Assembly: GCF_026341125.1 (NCBI RefSeq)
Contig: NZ_JAPEOR010000002.1
Span: forward strand, 2,969,001-3,033,000
Length of the DNA: 64,000 nucleotides
Direction: 5' to 3'
Origin: Streptomyces sp. NBC_01142
GTDB lineage: Bacteria; Actinomycetota; Actinomycetes; Streptomycetales; Streptomycetaceae
Made by a program: the position numbers and the translations under genes. Below, piece by piece: positions 15,912-23,721 of this stretch (the first letter of the stretch is position 1; every line of letters starts with the position of its first letter). The notes under the pieces are model-generated. The model did not search any database. It was not told where the DNA came from and saw only the letters and a list, made by a program, of their open reading frames with translations.

Positions 15912-16673
15912 ATGCGTATACGCACCCTCGCCCGCCACCGCCTCGACGGCGCCGGCTGGGCCCACCCGTACCCGCTCGACCCGTTCTCTCCGGTCCTCTA
16001 CGCCGACGGCGGGGGCGCGGCGGGCGGTGATGGCGGACAGGGCGCCGCCGGGACCGGCCAGCAGGCAGGCGACGGCGGACAGCAGCAGGGCGGCGACGGT
16101 ACCGGCGGGCAGGACCCGACCGGCGCCCAGGGCGCGCCGCAGCAGGCCGCCGAGGCTGACATCAAGACCCTGCCCGACTGGGCACAGAAGGAGATCACCG
16201 ACGCCCGCAAGGAAGCGGGCAAGGCCCGGACCGTCGCGAAGCAGAACGCCGCCCAGGAGGCGCGCCAGCAGCTCGCGCAGGACATCGGGAAGGCCCTCGG
16301 CCTGGTCACCGACGACAAGCCCGCCGACCCCTCCCAGCTCACCCAGCAGGTCACCGACCTGTCCGGGCAGCTGCGCGCCGCGCGTACCGAACTCGCCGCG
16401 TACCGCGCCGCGGGCAAGGAAGGCGCCAACGCCGACCGGCTGCTCAACTCCCGCGAGTTCGCCGACAAGCTCGCCGCCCTCGACCCGAAGGCCGCCGAGT
16501 TCGCCGAGCAGCTGCGCAAGGCGATCACGGACGCGGTCGCCACCGATCCGGACCTGTACCGCGCTGCATCCGCCGGGCCTGCCCGCGGCGGCGCCGAGTT
16601 CAACGGGCCTCCGGCCGGTGACAAGCGCCCGGCCACCCTCACCGACGCCATCGCCGCCAAGCTCGGCGGCTGA
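15912..16673 (+). CDS. Capsid scaffolding protein
   Basis: The 253-residue protein has a Gly/Gln-rich disordered N-terminus (about 30-75) followed by a long charged coiled-coil region (ITDARKEAGKARTVAKQNAA, QLTQQVTDLSGQLRAARTEL) and a short C-terminus, the usual design of GP20-type scaffolds that organise capsid assembly and are removed before packaging. It lies directly before the major capsid gene. The start ATG 15912 follows CACCAGGAG. Assignment is from composition and gene order. Confidence 0.8.
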   Translation: MRIRTLARHRLDGAGWAHPYPLDPFSPVLYADGGGAAGGDGGQGAAGTGQQAGDGGQQQGGDGTGGQDPTGAQGAPQQAAEADIKTLPDWAQKEITDARKEAGKARTVAKQNAAQEARQQLAQDIGKALGLVTDDKPADPSQLTQQVTDLSGQLRAARTELAAYRAAGKEGANADRLLNSREFADKLAALDPKAAEFAEQLRKAITDAVATDPDLYRAASAGPARGGAEFNGPPAGDKRPATLTDAIAAKLGG

Positions 16674-16690
16674 CCCCCAGGAGTACACCC

Positions 16691-17701
16691 ATGGCGATCA
16701 CCCTCGCCGACGCCAAGCTCAACACAACCGATGACCTTGACCTGATGGTCATCGACGAATTCCGCAAGTCGTCGTGGCTGCTCGACAACCTCACGTTCGA
16801 CGACGTGGTCAACCCCGCCGGCGGGGGCGCGACCCTGACCTATGGATACACCCGACTCGTCTCCGAGCGGGGCGCCCAGTTCCGCCCGTTCAACACCGAG
16901 TACCCGACGGCCCAGGCGAAGCGCGCCCGGTACACGGTCGACCTGTCCCCGCTCGGCGGCGCGTTCGAGGTCGACCGTATCCTCGGCAACCTCGGCCCGG
17001 CCGCGACGAACGAGACCGCTTTTCAGATGGGCCAGCAGATCAAGGCCGCGCGGACGTTTTTCGCCGACCAGGTGATCAACGGTGTGCGCGACAAAACCGC
17101 CGCCGCAGAGAAGGGGTTCGACGGCCTCGACGTGGCCCTCACCGGGACCGCAACCGAGATGAACGCGAACGCGTCCGTCGACTGGACCGGCGCCACCCTC
17201 GGCACCGACCAGGCCAAGGCGCATGACGCGCTCGACCTGCTCGACGAGTTCCTGTCTCTGCTCGACGGCACCCCGTCGGCGCTGTTCGGGAACAAGAAGA
17301 CCATTGCGCGCGTGCGGTCTCTCGCCCGGCGGGCCGGGTACTACAGCCGGACCGAGAACGCGTTCGGCCAGACCGTCGAGTCGTACAACGGAATCCCGTT
17401 CGTCGACCTCGGTGAGAAGGCGGGCAGCACCACCCCGATCATCCCGATTGAGACTCGGGACGTGGACGGCGCAGGGGCTGGCGGGAACATCACCGGCCTG
17501 TCCGACCTGTACGCGGCGCGCCTCGGCCTCGACGGCTTCCACGGCGTGTCGACCGCCGGCGGAACGGTCGTGCGCCAGTGGCTTCCGGACTTCACCAGCG
17601 CCGGGGCCGTCAAGAAGGGCGAGGTGGAACTCGGCCCGGTCGCGGTCGTCCTCAAGGCGACCAAGGCCGCCGCGGTTCTGCGGAACGTCAAGGCTCAGTG
17701 A
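16691..17701 (+). CDS. Major capsid protein (HK97 fold)
   Basis: This 336-residue protein forms the icosahedral shell. It starts MAITLADAKLNTTDDLDLMV, has a central TEYPTAQAKRARYTVDLSPL region and a C-terminal domain ending VAVVLKATKAAAVLRNVKAQ. The pattern ALFGNKKTIARVRSLARRAG followed by GIPFVDLGEKAG is typical of actinophage capsid proteins of the HK97 class. Size, position after the scaffold and a CCAGGAG leader all agree. The stop overlaps the next ATG (TGATG). Confidence 0.9.
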   Translation: MAITLADAKLNTTDDLDLMVIDEFRKSSWLLDNLTFDDVVNPAGGGATLTYGYTRLVSERGAQFRPFNTEYPTAQAKRARYTVDLSPLGGAFEVDRILGNLGPAATNETAFQMGQQIKAARTFFADQVINGVRDKTAAAEKGFDGLDVALTGTATEMNANASVDWTGATLGTDQAKAHDALDLLDEFLSLLDGTPSALFGNKKTIARVRSLARRAGYYSRTENAFGQTVESYNGIPFVDLGEKAGSTTPIIPIETRDVDGAGAGGNITGLSDLYAARLGLDGFHGVSTAGGTVVRQWLPDFTSAGAVKKGEVELGPVAVVLKATKAAAVLRNVKAQ

Positions 17702-17949
17702 TGTCCGTGCGCTACGCCATCACCGCACCCGACGAGGGACGCGCCGGGCGGCTGCTCGGCGCCGACTTCACCGACGGCCGCGCCCCGCTCGACGATCCCC
17801 CGCCGGGTGTCCTGCTGTGGTTCCGCCGCCACGGCTTCACCGTCGAGGCGGACGACGGGCCGCCGCCCGCTACCCCGAACGCGCCGAACGCCCCGCCCGA
17901 GCCGGCGGGGCGTTCGCGTTCCCGCAGCAAGACCGCGAAGGAGGGGTGA
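17701..17949 (+). CDS. Small head protein, hypothetical
   Basis: The 82-residue protein has a folded N-terminus (YAITAPDEGRAGRLLGADF, then PPPGVLLWFRRHGFTVE) and a Pro/Asn/Arg-rich tail. The order capsid, small protein, connector is usual in Streptomyces siphophages, where this gene may be a head-decoration or joining protein; that is inference. The gene contains a strong hairpin at 17886-17915 within its 3' third. Confidence 0.55.
   Translation: MSVRYAITAPDEGRAGRLLGADFTDGRAPLDDPPPGVLLWFRRHGFTVEADDGPPPATPNAPNAPPEPAGRSRSRSKTAKEG
17886..17915 (+). terminator. 12-bp hairpin inside the end of the small head gene
   Basis: GAACGCCCCGCC pairs perfectly with GGCGGGGCGTTC across a 6-nt loop. The stem shares GAACGCCCCG/CGGGGCGTTC with the hairpin at 9079-9114. 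Lying just after the capsid gene, it may lower expression of downstream connector genes relative to capsid. Confidence 0.5.
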
Positions 17950-17952
17950 CCG

Positions 17953-18345
17953 GTGGCCGGTCGCGTCTACGCCACCCCCGAGCAGCTGGCCGCGTGGACC
18001 GGCCAGCCGGCCCCGACCGACGCCGACCGGCTGCTCGCGCGGGCGTCCGAGGACATCGACGACGCCCTACTCACCGCCGTGTACCGGACGGACGACCTCG
18101 GCATGCCGACGGACACGAAGGTGATTCAGGCCCTCGCCGATGCCGCGTGCGCCCAGGTTGAATACCAGCTCGCCACGGGCGACGACGGCACGGGGGCTGC
18201 GGGCCGGTGGGGAACTGTCTCGATCGGCCCCGTATCGCTCGGCGACCGCCGCGACGCCCCCCAGGCCGCCGGCGACGTGGACCTCGCGCCGCGCGCACAC
18301 CGCGCCCTCACGCGCGCGGGACTGCTGCCGGGGGTGATCTGGTGA
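17953..18345 (+). CDS. Head-tail connector (gp6/gp15-like adaptor)
   Basis: The 130-residue all-helical protein contains ATPEQLAAWTGQPAPTDADR, LLARASEDIDDALLTAVY and VIQALADAACAQVEYQ, the pattern of adaptor proteins that bind below the portal ring. The start is GTG 17953. It overlaps the next gene by 4 bp (GTGA). Position between capsid and stopper genes supports the call. Confidence 0.75.
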   Translation: MAGRVYATPEQLAAWTGQPAPTDADRLLARASEDIDDALLTAVYRTDDLGMPTDTKVIQALADAACAQVEYQLATGDDGTGAAGRWGTVSIGPVSLGDRRDAPQAAGDVDLAPRAHRALTRAGLLPGVIW

Positions 18346-18659
18346 ACGTCCCCCGGTACCTGTTGCGGCACCGGATCACGATCGAGTCCTACCGTGGCGA
18401 CAGCGCGTACGGCCAGCGGTACGGCCCGCCGGTCGCGAACGTGCCCGCCCTGGTCGCCGAGACCATCCGGACCGTGCGCGACCGCGAGGGACGCGAGGTC
18501 ACCAGCACCGCGCAGATCATCGCCGCGCCCGGCCTCGACTGTCCGGCCGAGTCGCGGATCACCCTCCCCGACGGCCGCACCACCCGGGCGATCAGCGTCG
18601 CCCACCACACCGCGCCGGGGCTCCCGGTGCCACAGTGCACGGAGGTGAGCGCCGAGTGA
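18342..18659 (+). CDS. Head closure protein (SPP1 gp16-like stopper)
   Basis: The 105-residue protein begins VNVPRYLLRHRITIESYRGD and is beta-rich, with RDREGREVTSTAQIIAAPG and ITLPDGRTTRAISV segments, as in phage head-completion proteins that plug the portal until tail attachment. It overlaps neighbours on both sides by 4 bp, so the connector genes form a coupled unit. Confidence 0.75.
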   Translation: MNVPRYLLRHRITIESYRGDSAYGQRYGPPVANVPALVAETIRTVRDREGREVTSTAQIIAAPGLDCPAESRITLPDGRTTRAISVAHHTAPGLPVPQCTEVSAE

Positions 18660-19009
18660 CTCAACGGGCCCGCCTCAGATGGAACGGCGCCGCCGCCATG
18701 CGTGGCACCCGCGCCGGGGCCGTGCGAGGTCTGCGGATCGCCGCCGAGCACGTCCTCGCTGATTCGAGGAAGGTCGTCCCGATTGAAGAGGCCACCCTCG
18801 AACGCTCCGGGGTCGCCACGGTCGACGAGTCGTCGCTCACGGCCGCCGTGTCGTATGACACGCCTTACGCGATCAGGCAGCACGAGGAACTGAACTACCG
18901 GCACGACGCCGGGCGTTCGGCGAAGTACCTCGAACGCCCCCTCACCGAGCAGGCCGACACCGTCGCCGAGATCATCGCCGCGCAGCTGCGGAGGTCGCTC
19001 CGTGGCTGA
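18656..19009 (+). CDS. HK97 gp10-like head-tail component
   Basis: The 117-residue protein carries a helical MRGTRAGAVRGLRIAAEHVL segment, then VVPIEEATLERSGVATVDES and SYDTPYAIRQHEELNYRHDA, the signature of HK97 gp10-type minor structural proteins. The C-terminal RSAKYLERPLTEQ followed by a long helix completes the family pattern. The start is GTG overlapping the upstream stop. Confidence 0.75.
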   Translation: MTQRARLRWNGAAAMRGTRAGAVRGLRIAAEHVLADSRKVVPIEEATLERSGVATVDESSLTAAVSYDTPYAIRQHEELNYRHDAGRSAKYLERPLTEQADTVAEIIAAQLRRSLRG

Positions 19010-19430
19010 CGCCGACCCGCTCGACGGAGTCGCCCGCCTGCTCGCCGCGCGCGGCCTGGTCACCTACGACCCGACCGGCACGACCGGCGATCTGTTCGTC
19101 GAGATCATGCCTCCCGCGCCCGATGCCGCGGTCGCCCTGTGGCTGTACGACGGCGAGGCGCCCGACACCCGCAATGCCTACGACACCCCGCGCCTCCAGG
19201 TGCGCGTGCGCGGCGGGCCCGACCCGCGCGTCTCGCGCCGCCGCTGCTGGGCGATCTACAGCGCGTTGCACGGCCTCGCCGGCGTCGAACTGCCCGACGG
19301 CACATGGCTTGTGCTCGCCGCAGCGCGCGGCACCCCGGCCCCGATGGGCCCCGATTCCGCCGGCCGGCACGAACACGTCGTCAATTTCGACCTCGACGTG
19401 TCGGCCCCCACCGACCACCGCACTGAATAG
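19002..19430 (+). CDS. Tail terminator protein
   Basis: The 142-residue protein has a helical DPLDGVARLLAARGLVTYDP start, then PRLQVRVRGGPDPRVSRRRC and a beta-rich second half ending NFDLDVS. This matches actinophage tail terminators that cap the tail tube and fix its length. It overlaps the gp10-like gene by 8 bp. The gene order to the tube protein is canonical. Confidence 0.75.
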   Translation: MADADPLDGVARLLAARGLVTYDPTGTTGDLFVEIMPPAPDAAVALWLYDGEAPDTRNAYDTPRLQVRVRGGPDPRVSRRRCWAIYSALHGLAGVELPDGTWLVLAAARGTPAPMGPDSAGRHEHVVNFDLDVSAPTDHRTE

Positions 19431-19441
19431 GAGGCCCCTGC

Positions 19442-19897
19442 ATGGGACGGCCCATCGACGCCCGCGGCTGGGAATTCGAGGTCGCGACCGAGACCGCCGG
19501 CACGTTCGTCCGGATCGGCAACCTCACCAGCTGGACCCACAACCCGGGCGAGAACGAAGAGACCGCCGACACGACCACGTTCGACAGCGACGGGTATTAC
19601 GAACAGGATGTGATGCAGCGCGGCGCGAAGATCGAGGTCAGCGGCCTGTACGCCCGTACGTCCGGCACCCGCGACGCCGGACAGGATTACATCGACAAGA
19701 CGTGGGCGTTCAAGTTCGGCGAGGAGTCGCGCGGAAAGCTGCGGTACCGGCACACCTCACAGACCACCTGGGCTGTGTGGGAATGCACGGTCACGCCGGG
19801 CGAGAACGGCGGCGAGACGAACGCCAAGACTTCATGGGGTGCGACATTCACCCGGTGCGGCGCCCCGACCACCGCCGCGGTGGTGACGACCCCGTGA
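19442..19897 (+). CDS. Major tail (tube) protein
   Basis: The 151-residue protein has the tube-protein features WTHNPGENEETADTTTFDSD near residue 32 and MQRGAKIEVSGLYARTSGTR, with a strand-rich C-terminus. It polymerises as hexameric rings around the tape measure. It has its own GGAGG-type leader (AGGAGGCCCCTGC), consistent with high expression. The stop overlaps the chaperone start. Confidence 0.8.
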   Translation: MGRPIDARGWEFEVATETAGTFVRIGNLTSWTHNPGENEETADTTTFDSDGYYEQDVMQRGAKIEVSGLYARTSGTRDAGQDYIDKTWAFKFGEESRGKLRYRHTSQTTWAVWECTVTPGENGGETNAKTSWGATFTRCGAPTTAAVVTTP

Positions 19898-20364
19898 CCG
19901 ACCCCCTGATCGAGCCAGCCGAGGTCGAGGTCGAGGTCGCCGACTTCGACGCGTTCTTCGCCGAGCAGGCGGAGCCGGAACCCAAGGGTGTACCGCTCAG
20001 GCTGTACGGGCGCACGTACACCCTGCCGCCGACCCTGCCCGCCCTGTTCACTCTCCAGCTGCACCGCGTGCAGCACTCCGCCCGGCCCGACGACATCCGG
20101 CGCCTGCTCGGCTCGCTGTTCGGCCCGGACGCCGTCGACCACTGGACCGAGGCGGGCATGTCCGACCGTCACCTCGGCATCGTCCTTCTGTGGTCGACCG
20201 CCAACGTTGCCGAGCCGGACGGCGTGTCCATGGAACGCGCCGCGCAGCTGTACGACGAGCGCGAGGCCGCCAAGGGAAAAGCGACACCGCGGCGGGCCCC
20301 GGCCAAGCCCAGGCCCAAGAGCAAGGGCAAGGGCAAGCCGCGGAGTTCTGGCAAGCGGTCCTGA
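19894..20364 (+). CDS. Tail assembly chaperone, short form (gpG-like)
   Basis: The 156-residue zero-frame product has an acidic N-terminus, VPLRLYGRTYTLPPTLPALF (about 32-51), a helical core and a very basic C-terminus (about 125-156, Lys/Arg/Pro-rich). It binds the tape measure during tail assembly. The start is GTG 19894 overlapping the tube gene stop. The gene contains the heptamer GGGAAAA in slip phase at 20274-20280, so a fraction of ribosomes makes the longer 19894-20561 product. Confidence 0.85.
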   Translation: MTDPLIEPAEVEVEVADFDAFFAEQAEPEPKGVPLRLYGRTYTLPPTLPALFTLQLHRVQHSARPDDIRRLLGSLFGPDAVDHWTEAGMSDRHLGIVLLWSTANVAEPDGVSMERAAQLYDEREAAKGKATPRRAPAKPRPKSKGKGKPRSSGKRS

Positions 20365-20561
20365 GCAACTGGGGCGCGGTCGAGTCTGACCTCGCTCAGA
20401 CGTACGGCATGTCGGCCCAGGACATCGCGGGCCTGTCCACGCGCGCGTTCCTGGTCCGCCTCGCCGGTCTGCCCTCCGAATCTCGGTTCGCGCATGCGTG
20501 GCGTACCACGCCCCGCATGGTGTCGGATCCCGAGGAAATCGCCCGGCTCACCGGGCGGTGA
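19894..20561 (+). CDS. Tail assembly chaperone, -1 frameshift product (gpGT-like)
   Basis: Ribosomes that slip at G GGA AAA (20274-20280) move to the -1 frame, re-read base 20280 and continue to the stop at 20559-20561, adding 93 residues to the first 129. The added part contains a Gln-rich linker and AEFWQAVLSNWGAVESDLAQ, TYGMSAQDIAGLS and WRTTPRMVSDPEEIARLTGR, a typical T-domain. The arrangement matches lambda gpG/gpGT, where the heptamer is GGGAAAG. The downstream ORF has no plausible independent start after its last upstream-frame stop. Confidence 0.85.
20274..20280 (+). promoter_or_regulatory. Programmed -1 frameshift site GGGAAAA
   Basis: The heptamer follows the X-XXY-YYZ rule in the correct phase (codons GGA AAA). 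It is placed 84 bp before the zero-frame stop, in the overlap of the two tail chaperone frames. GC-rich sequence downstream could form a stimulatory structure. Confidence 0.85.
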
Positions 20562-20605
20562 TCAGCGCGACAACTCCATAACAACTGCATAGCCGGGGGT
20601 GCTCA

Positions 20606-22828
20606 ATGGCCCTCACCATCGGCGAGTTGGTCGGTTTCATCGACCTCGACGACTCCGGGGCACAGCGCGGAGTCGACCGGACCGAGGCCGCTCTCGTTGG
20701 TCTCCAGCGGGACGCCGACGGGCGACTCAGGGACCTGCGGGGCCGGTTCGTCGCCGCGGGCGCAGAGATGGGCGGCGCCCTCGGCGACGGCATCGGCGGG
20801 GGTGCCGAGGAAGCAGGGCGCGGCCTCGCCGGTATCGGCCCCCTGATCGGCGCGGCGGCGACGAGTGCGAAGCTGCTCGCCGGCGGCGCCGTGGTCGCGG
20901 CGGGCGCGCTCGCCGCCGTGCCGCTCGCCGTGATCGGCCTCGGCGCGAAGGTGCTCGCCGAAAACGAGCAGGTCAAGGGCGCGTTTACCGACCTGTCGGA
21001 GCACGTCAAGGGGCGAATGCAGGAACTCGCCGCCCCGCTGGTCGAGCCGTTCGTCAATGCGGCCGACCAGTTGGGCGGCATCTTCGACGGCCTCGCCCCG
21101 CAGATCGGCTCCCTGTTCGAGGGCGTCGCCCCGCTGGTCGAGCCGCTGGTCGAGGGGATCGGCGCCCTCGCCAAGGGCGCAATGCCCGGCCTGGTCGCCG
21201 CCGTCGAGGCCGCCGGGCCGGTCATCGACGCACTGTCGACCGGCCTCGGCGCGGTCGGCGACGGCCTCGGCGGTTTCTTCGAGGGCGTCGCAACCGGCGC
21301 GGGCGGCGCGGCTGAGGGACTGGGCGGCCTGCTCGGCGCGGTGGGCGAGATCCTGCCCGCGCTCGGCGGTCTGATCGGTGCCCTCGCCGAGGCCGGCGGG
21401 CCGGTCCTGTCCGCCCTCGCGGGCGCGCTGGGCCCGCTGGTGTCGTCCCTTGCGGACGCTCTCGGCCCCGCCCTCGCCTCGCTCGGCCCGCCGCTCGCGC
21501 GGCTGGTCACGGCACTCGGCGACGGCCTAGAGCCGATCGTCGACGCGCTCGGCCCGGTCCTCGCCGTCGCGGCGGACGCGTTCGGCGTCCTGATCGACGC
21601 CCTGTCGCCGATCCTGCCCGTCATCGGCGAGCTGGTCGCGTCACTGCTGCCGGCCCTCACACCACTGCTGACTGCGGTAGGCGACGTGATCGCCCAGGCC
21701 GCGCCGGTCGTCATGCTGCTGGTCAACGCCCTTGCGGGCGCCCTGCGGCCGATCATCGCCCAACTGCCGGGCCTGGTCGCTCCGTTCGCGACCGTCCTCG
21801 GCGATCTCGCGGAAACGGTCCTGCCGATCCTCGCCCGGCTGATCGTCGCCCTGTCGCCGGCGCTCGCCACCATCGGCGAGGCGTTCGGGCAAATCCTGGT
21901 CGCCCTCGCCCCGCTGCTGCCCGCCATCGGCGAGCTGCTGATCGGTGCCCTGAACGCCCTGATGCCGATCATCGAACCGTTGATCGGCCTGGTGGGACAG
22001 CTCGCGGGCATCCTCGCGAACGGCCTCGCCGCCGTGATCGAGCAAGTCGTCGTACCCATCATCGGCGCCATCGTCGCGCTGCTGTCTGGCGATTTCGGCA
22101 GGGCGTGGGAGCTGGCCAAGGGCGCAGTACAAGCGGCCGGCCGGCTGATCGGCGAGGCCGCGATCAAGATCGGCGAATTCGTCGGCGCGGGAGTCTCCGC
22201 CGCCGTCGACTGGATCAAGGGATTGCCCGGCCGCGCGTTCGACGCCCTCGCCCCTCTCTCTGGGCGTCTGCGTGACCGCGCGGTGTCGGCCCTGTCCAGT
22301 TTCAAAGACTCGATCGTCACCAAGGCCAGCGAGGCGATCGCGTGGGTGCGCGGCCTGCCCGGCCGGATCGGCTCGGCGATCGGCAACCTTGGAACCCTGC
22401 TGGTCGACAAGGGCAAGGATGTCGTTCGCGGCCTGTGGAACGGCATCAAATCCATGGGCAGTTGGCTGAGATCCACGCTCACCAGCTGGGCGAAGGATCT
22501 CGTACCGGGCCCGATTGCCAAGGCTCTTGGCATCGCCTCGCCCTCGCGCGTCATGGCACGCGAGGTGGGCCGGTGGATTCCCGCCGGTCTGGTCAAGGGC
22601 ATCGAAGGCGGCGCCGGCGCGGTGGATCGCACGATGCGCAATCTGGTGACCCCTCCCAACGTTCCGTCCCTCTCGCCCGCCCTCGCGGGCGCAGGCGCGT
22701 ACGGGAACCCGTTCACCGCCTCGGCGTCCGGCGCGACCGTCCACGTCGAGCACTGGCACGCCGCCGAGAACGGCACCCCCGACGACAACGCGAAGGCCCT
22801 CGCTTGGCTCGCGAAGGCAAGGGGGTGA
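20606..22828 (+). CDS. Tail tape measure protein
   Basis: The 740-residue protein sets tail length. Residues 1-75 form the amphipathic start (LVGFIDLDDSGAQRGVDRTE), residues about 75-120 are hydrophobic, and residues 135-480 consist of repeated Leu/Ile-Gly-x2-Ala-Pro helices with few charged residues. The C-terminal 200 residues contain KGLPGRAFDALAPLSGRLRD, a second GLPGRIGSAI repeat, and GIASPSRVMAREVGRWIPAG, the classic tape-measure SPSRV motif. It starts 45 bp after the chaperone stop. At this length a relatively short tail is predicted. Confidence 0.93.
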   Translation: MALTIGELVGFIDLDDSGAQRGVDRTEAALVGLQRDADGRLRDLRGRFVAAGAEMGGALGDGIGGGAEEAGRGLAGIGPLIGAAATSAKLLAGGAVVAAGALAAVPLAVIGLGAKVLAENEQVKGAFTDLSEHVKGRMQELAAPLVEPFVNAADQLGGIFDGLAPQIGSLFEGVAPLVEPLVEGIGALAKGAMPGLVAAVEAAGPVIDALSTGLGAVGDGLGGFFEGVATGAGGAAEGLGGLLGAVGEILPALGGLIGALAEAGGPVLSALAGALGPLVSSLADALGPALASLGPPLARLVTALGDGLEPIVDALGPVLAVAADAFGVLIDALSPILPVIGELVASLLPALTPLLTAVGDVIAQAAPVVMLLVNALAGALRPIIAQLPGLVAPFATVLGDLAETVLPILARLIVALSPALATIGEAFGQILVALAPLLPAIGELLIGALNALMPIIEPLIGLVGQLAGILANGLAAVIEQVVVPIIGAIVALLSGDFGRAWELAKGAVQAAGRLIGEAAIKIGEFVGAGVSAAVDWIKGLPGRAFDALAPLSGRLRDRAVSALSSFKDSIVTKASEAIAWVRGLPGRIGSAIGNLGTLLVDKGKDVVRGLWNGIKSMGSWLRSTLTSWAKDLVPGPIAKALGIASPSRVMAREVGRWIPAGLVKGIEGGAGAVDRTMRNLVTPPNVPSLSPALAGAGAYGNPFTASASGATVHVEHWHAAENGTPDDNAKALAWLAKARG

Positions 22829-22830
22829 CG

Positions 22831-23709
22831 ATGGTCGGCTCCCTGGTCACCCGCCCCGGGCAGGTGCAGTACGGCGAGTTGCTGCTCGGCGCGGGCACCC
22901 CGTACCGGTGGCGCGGTATCACCGGGTGGGAAGACCTGCCCGCCCTCGACTCCGGAACGGCCGTGCGCAGCGATGCGCACGGCGCGTTCCCCGGTGGCCT
23001 GCTCGCACAGGCCCGGACGATCGGCCTCGACGGCCTGGTCATCCGGGCCCCGCGGGCATCCGTCGGCGCGGTCGTCGGCGCCCTGAACGCCGGCACGGTG
23101 CCGGTCGAGGACGAGCGACCGTTCGTCGCGTGGCTCGACGACCGCGGGCCCCTGCTCGCGTACGCGCGAGCGACCCGTCGGGCCGTTCCGGCGACGCTCG
23201 GGTACCGGCTCGGTACCATCACGGGCGGCGCCCTTGAGTTCGTGGCGACCGACCCGCGCCGGTACGAACTCGCCGCCCGCGCCGCCTCCTCGATGCTGCC
23301 CGCGTCCGAGGCTGGACTGTCGTGGCCGCTGGCGTGGCCGCTGTCCTTCGGCGCGCCAGGCAGTACCGGAGCAGTCACGGCGGCGAACGTCGGCGACGCC
23401 GACACACATCCCGTGATCGAGTTCCGGGGGCCTGTCGTGCGCCCGTCCTTGACCAACATCGGCACGGGCGACGTACTCGAATACGACATCGCGCTCGCCG
23501 CCGACGACGTCCTCAGCATCGACACGGCTGCTGGGACGGTCGTCCTCAACCGCACCGCGTCGCGGATCTACACCGCGACCTCGCGCTCTGTGCCCGAGCA
23601 GACGTTCACTTTCCCGCCCGGCACATCGACCCTCCACTTTCGCGCGGCAACCGGGAGCAGCGATCCCGCAGCGTCCGCGACCGTGCGCTACCGCTCGGCC
23701 TACTGGTAA
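22831..23709 (+). CDS. Distal tail protein (Dit-like)
   Basis: The 292-residue protein is beta-rich. It has an N-terminal WEDLPALDSGTAVRSDAHGA segment, then LVIRAPRASVGAVVGALN and a galectin-like C-terminal half, as in siphoviral Dit hub proteins that join tube and baseplate. ATG 22831 has AAGGGGG six bases upstream; GTG 22825, overlapping the tape-measure stop, is an equally possible start two codons earlier. Gene order after the tape measure supports the call. Confidence 0.75.
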   Translation: MVGSLVTRPGQVQYGELLLGAGTPYRWRGITGWEDLPALDSGTAVRSDAHGAFPGGLLAQARTIGLDGLVIRAPRASVGAVVGALNAGTVPVEDERPFVAWLDDRGPLLAYARATRRAVPATLGYRLGTITGGALEFVATDPRRYELAARAASSMLPASEAGLSWPLAWPLSFGAPGSTGAVTAANVGDADTHPVIEFRGPVVRPSLTNIGTGDVLEYDIALAADDVLSIDTAAGTVVLNRTASRIYTATSRSVPEQTFTFPPGTSTLHFRAATGSSDPAASATVRYRSAYW

Positions 23710-23721
23710 GGAGACACGCCC

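Noticed and set aside
20548..23637. 1029-codon open frame antisense to the tape measure and Dit genes
   Set aside because: It is an artefact of G/C-rich third positions and of the repetitive tape-measure sequence. The translation is Pro/Ser/Arg-rich without motifs, and the sense strand has clear tail genes.
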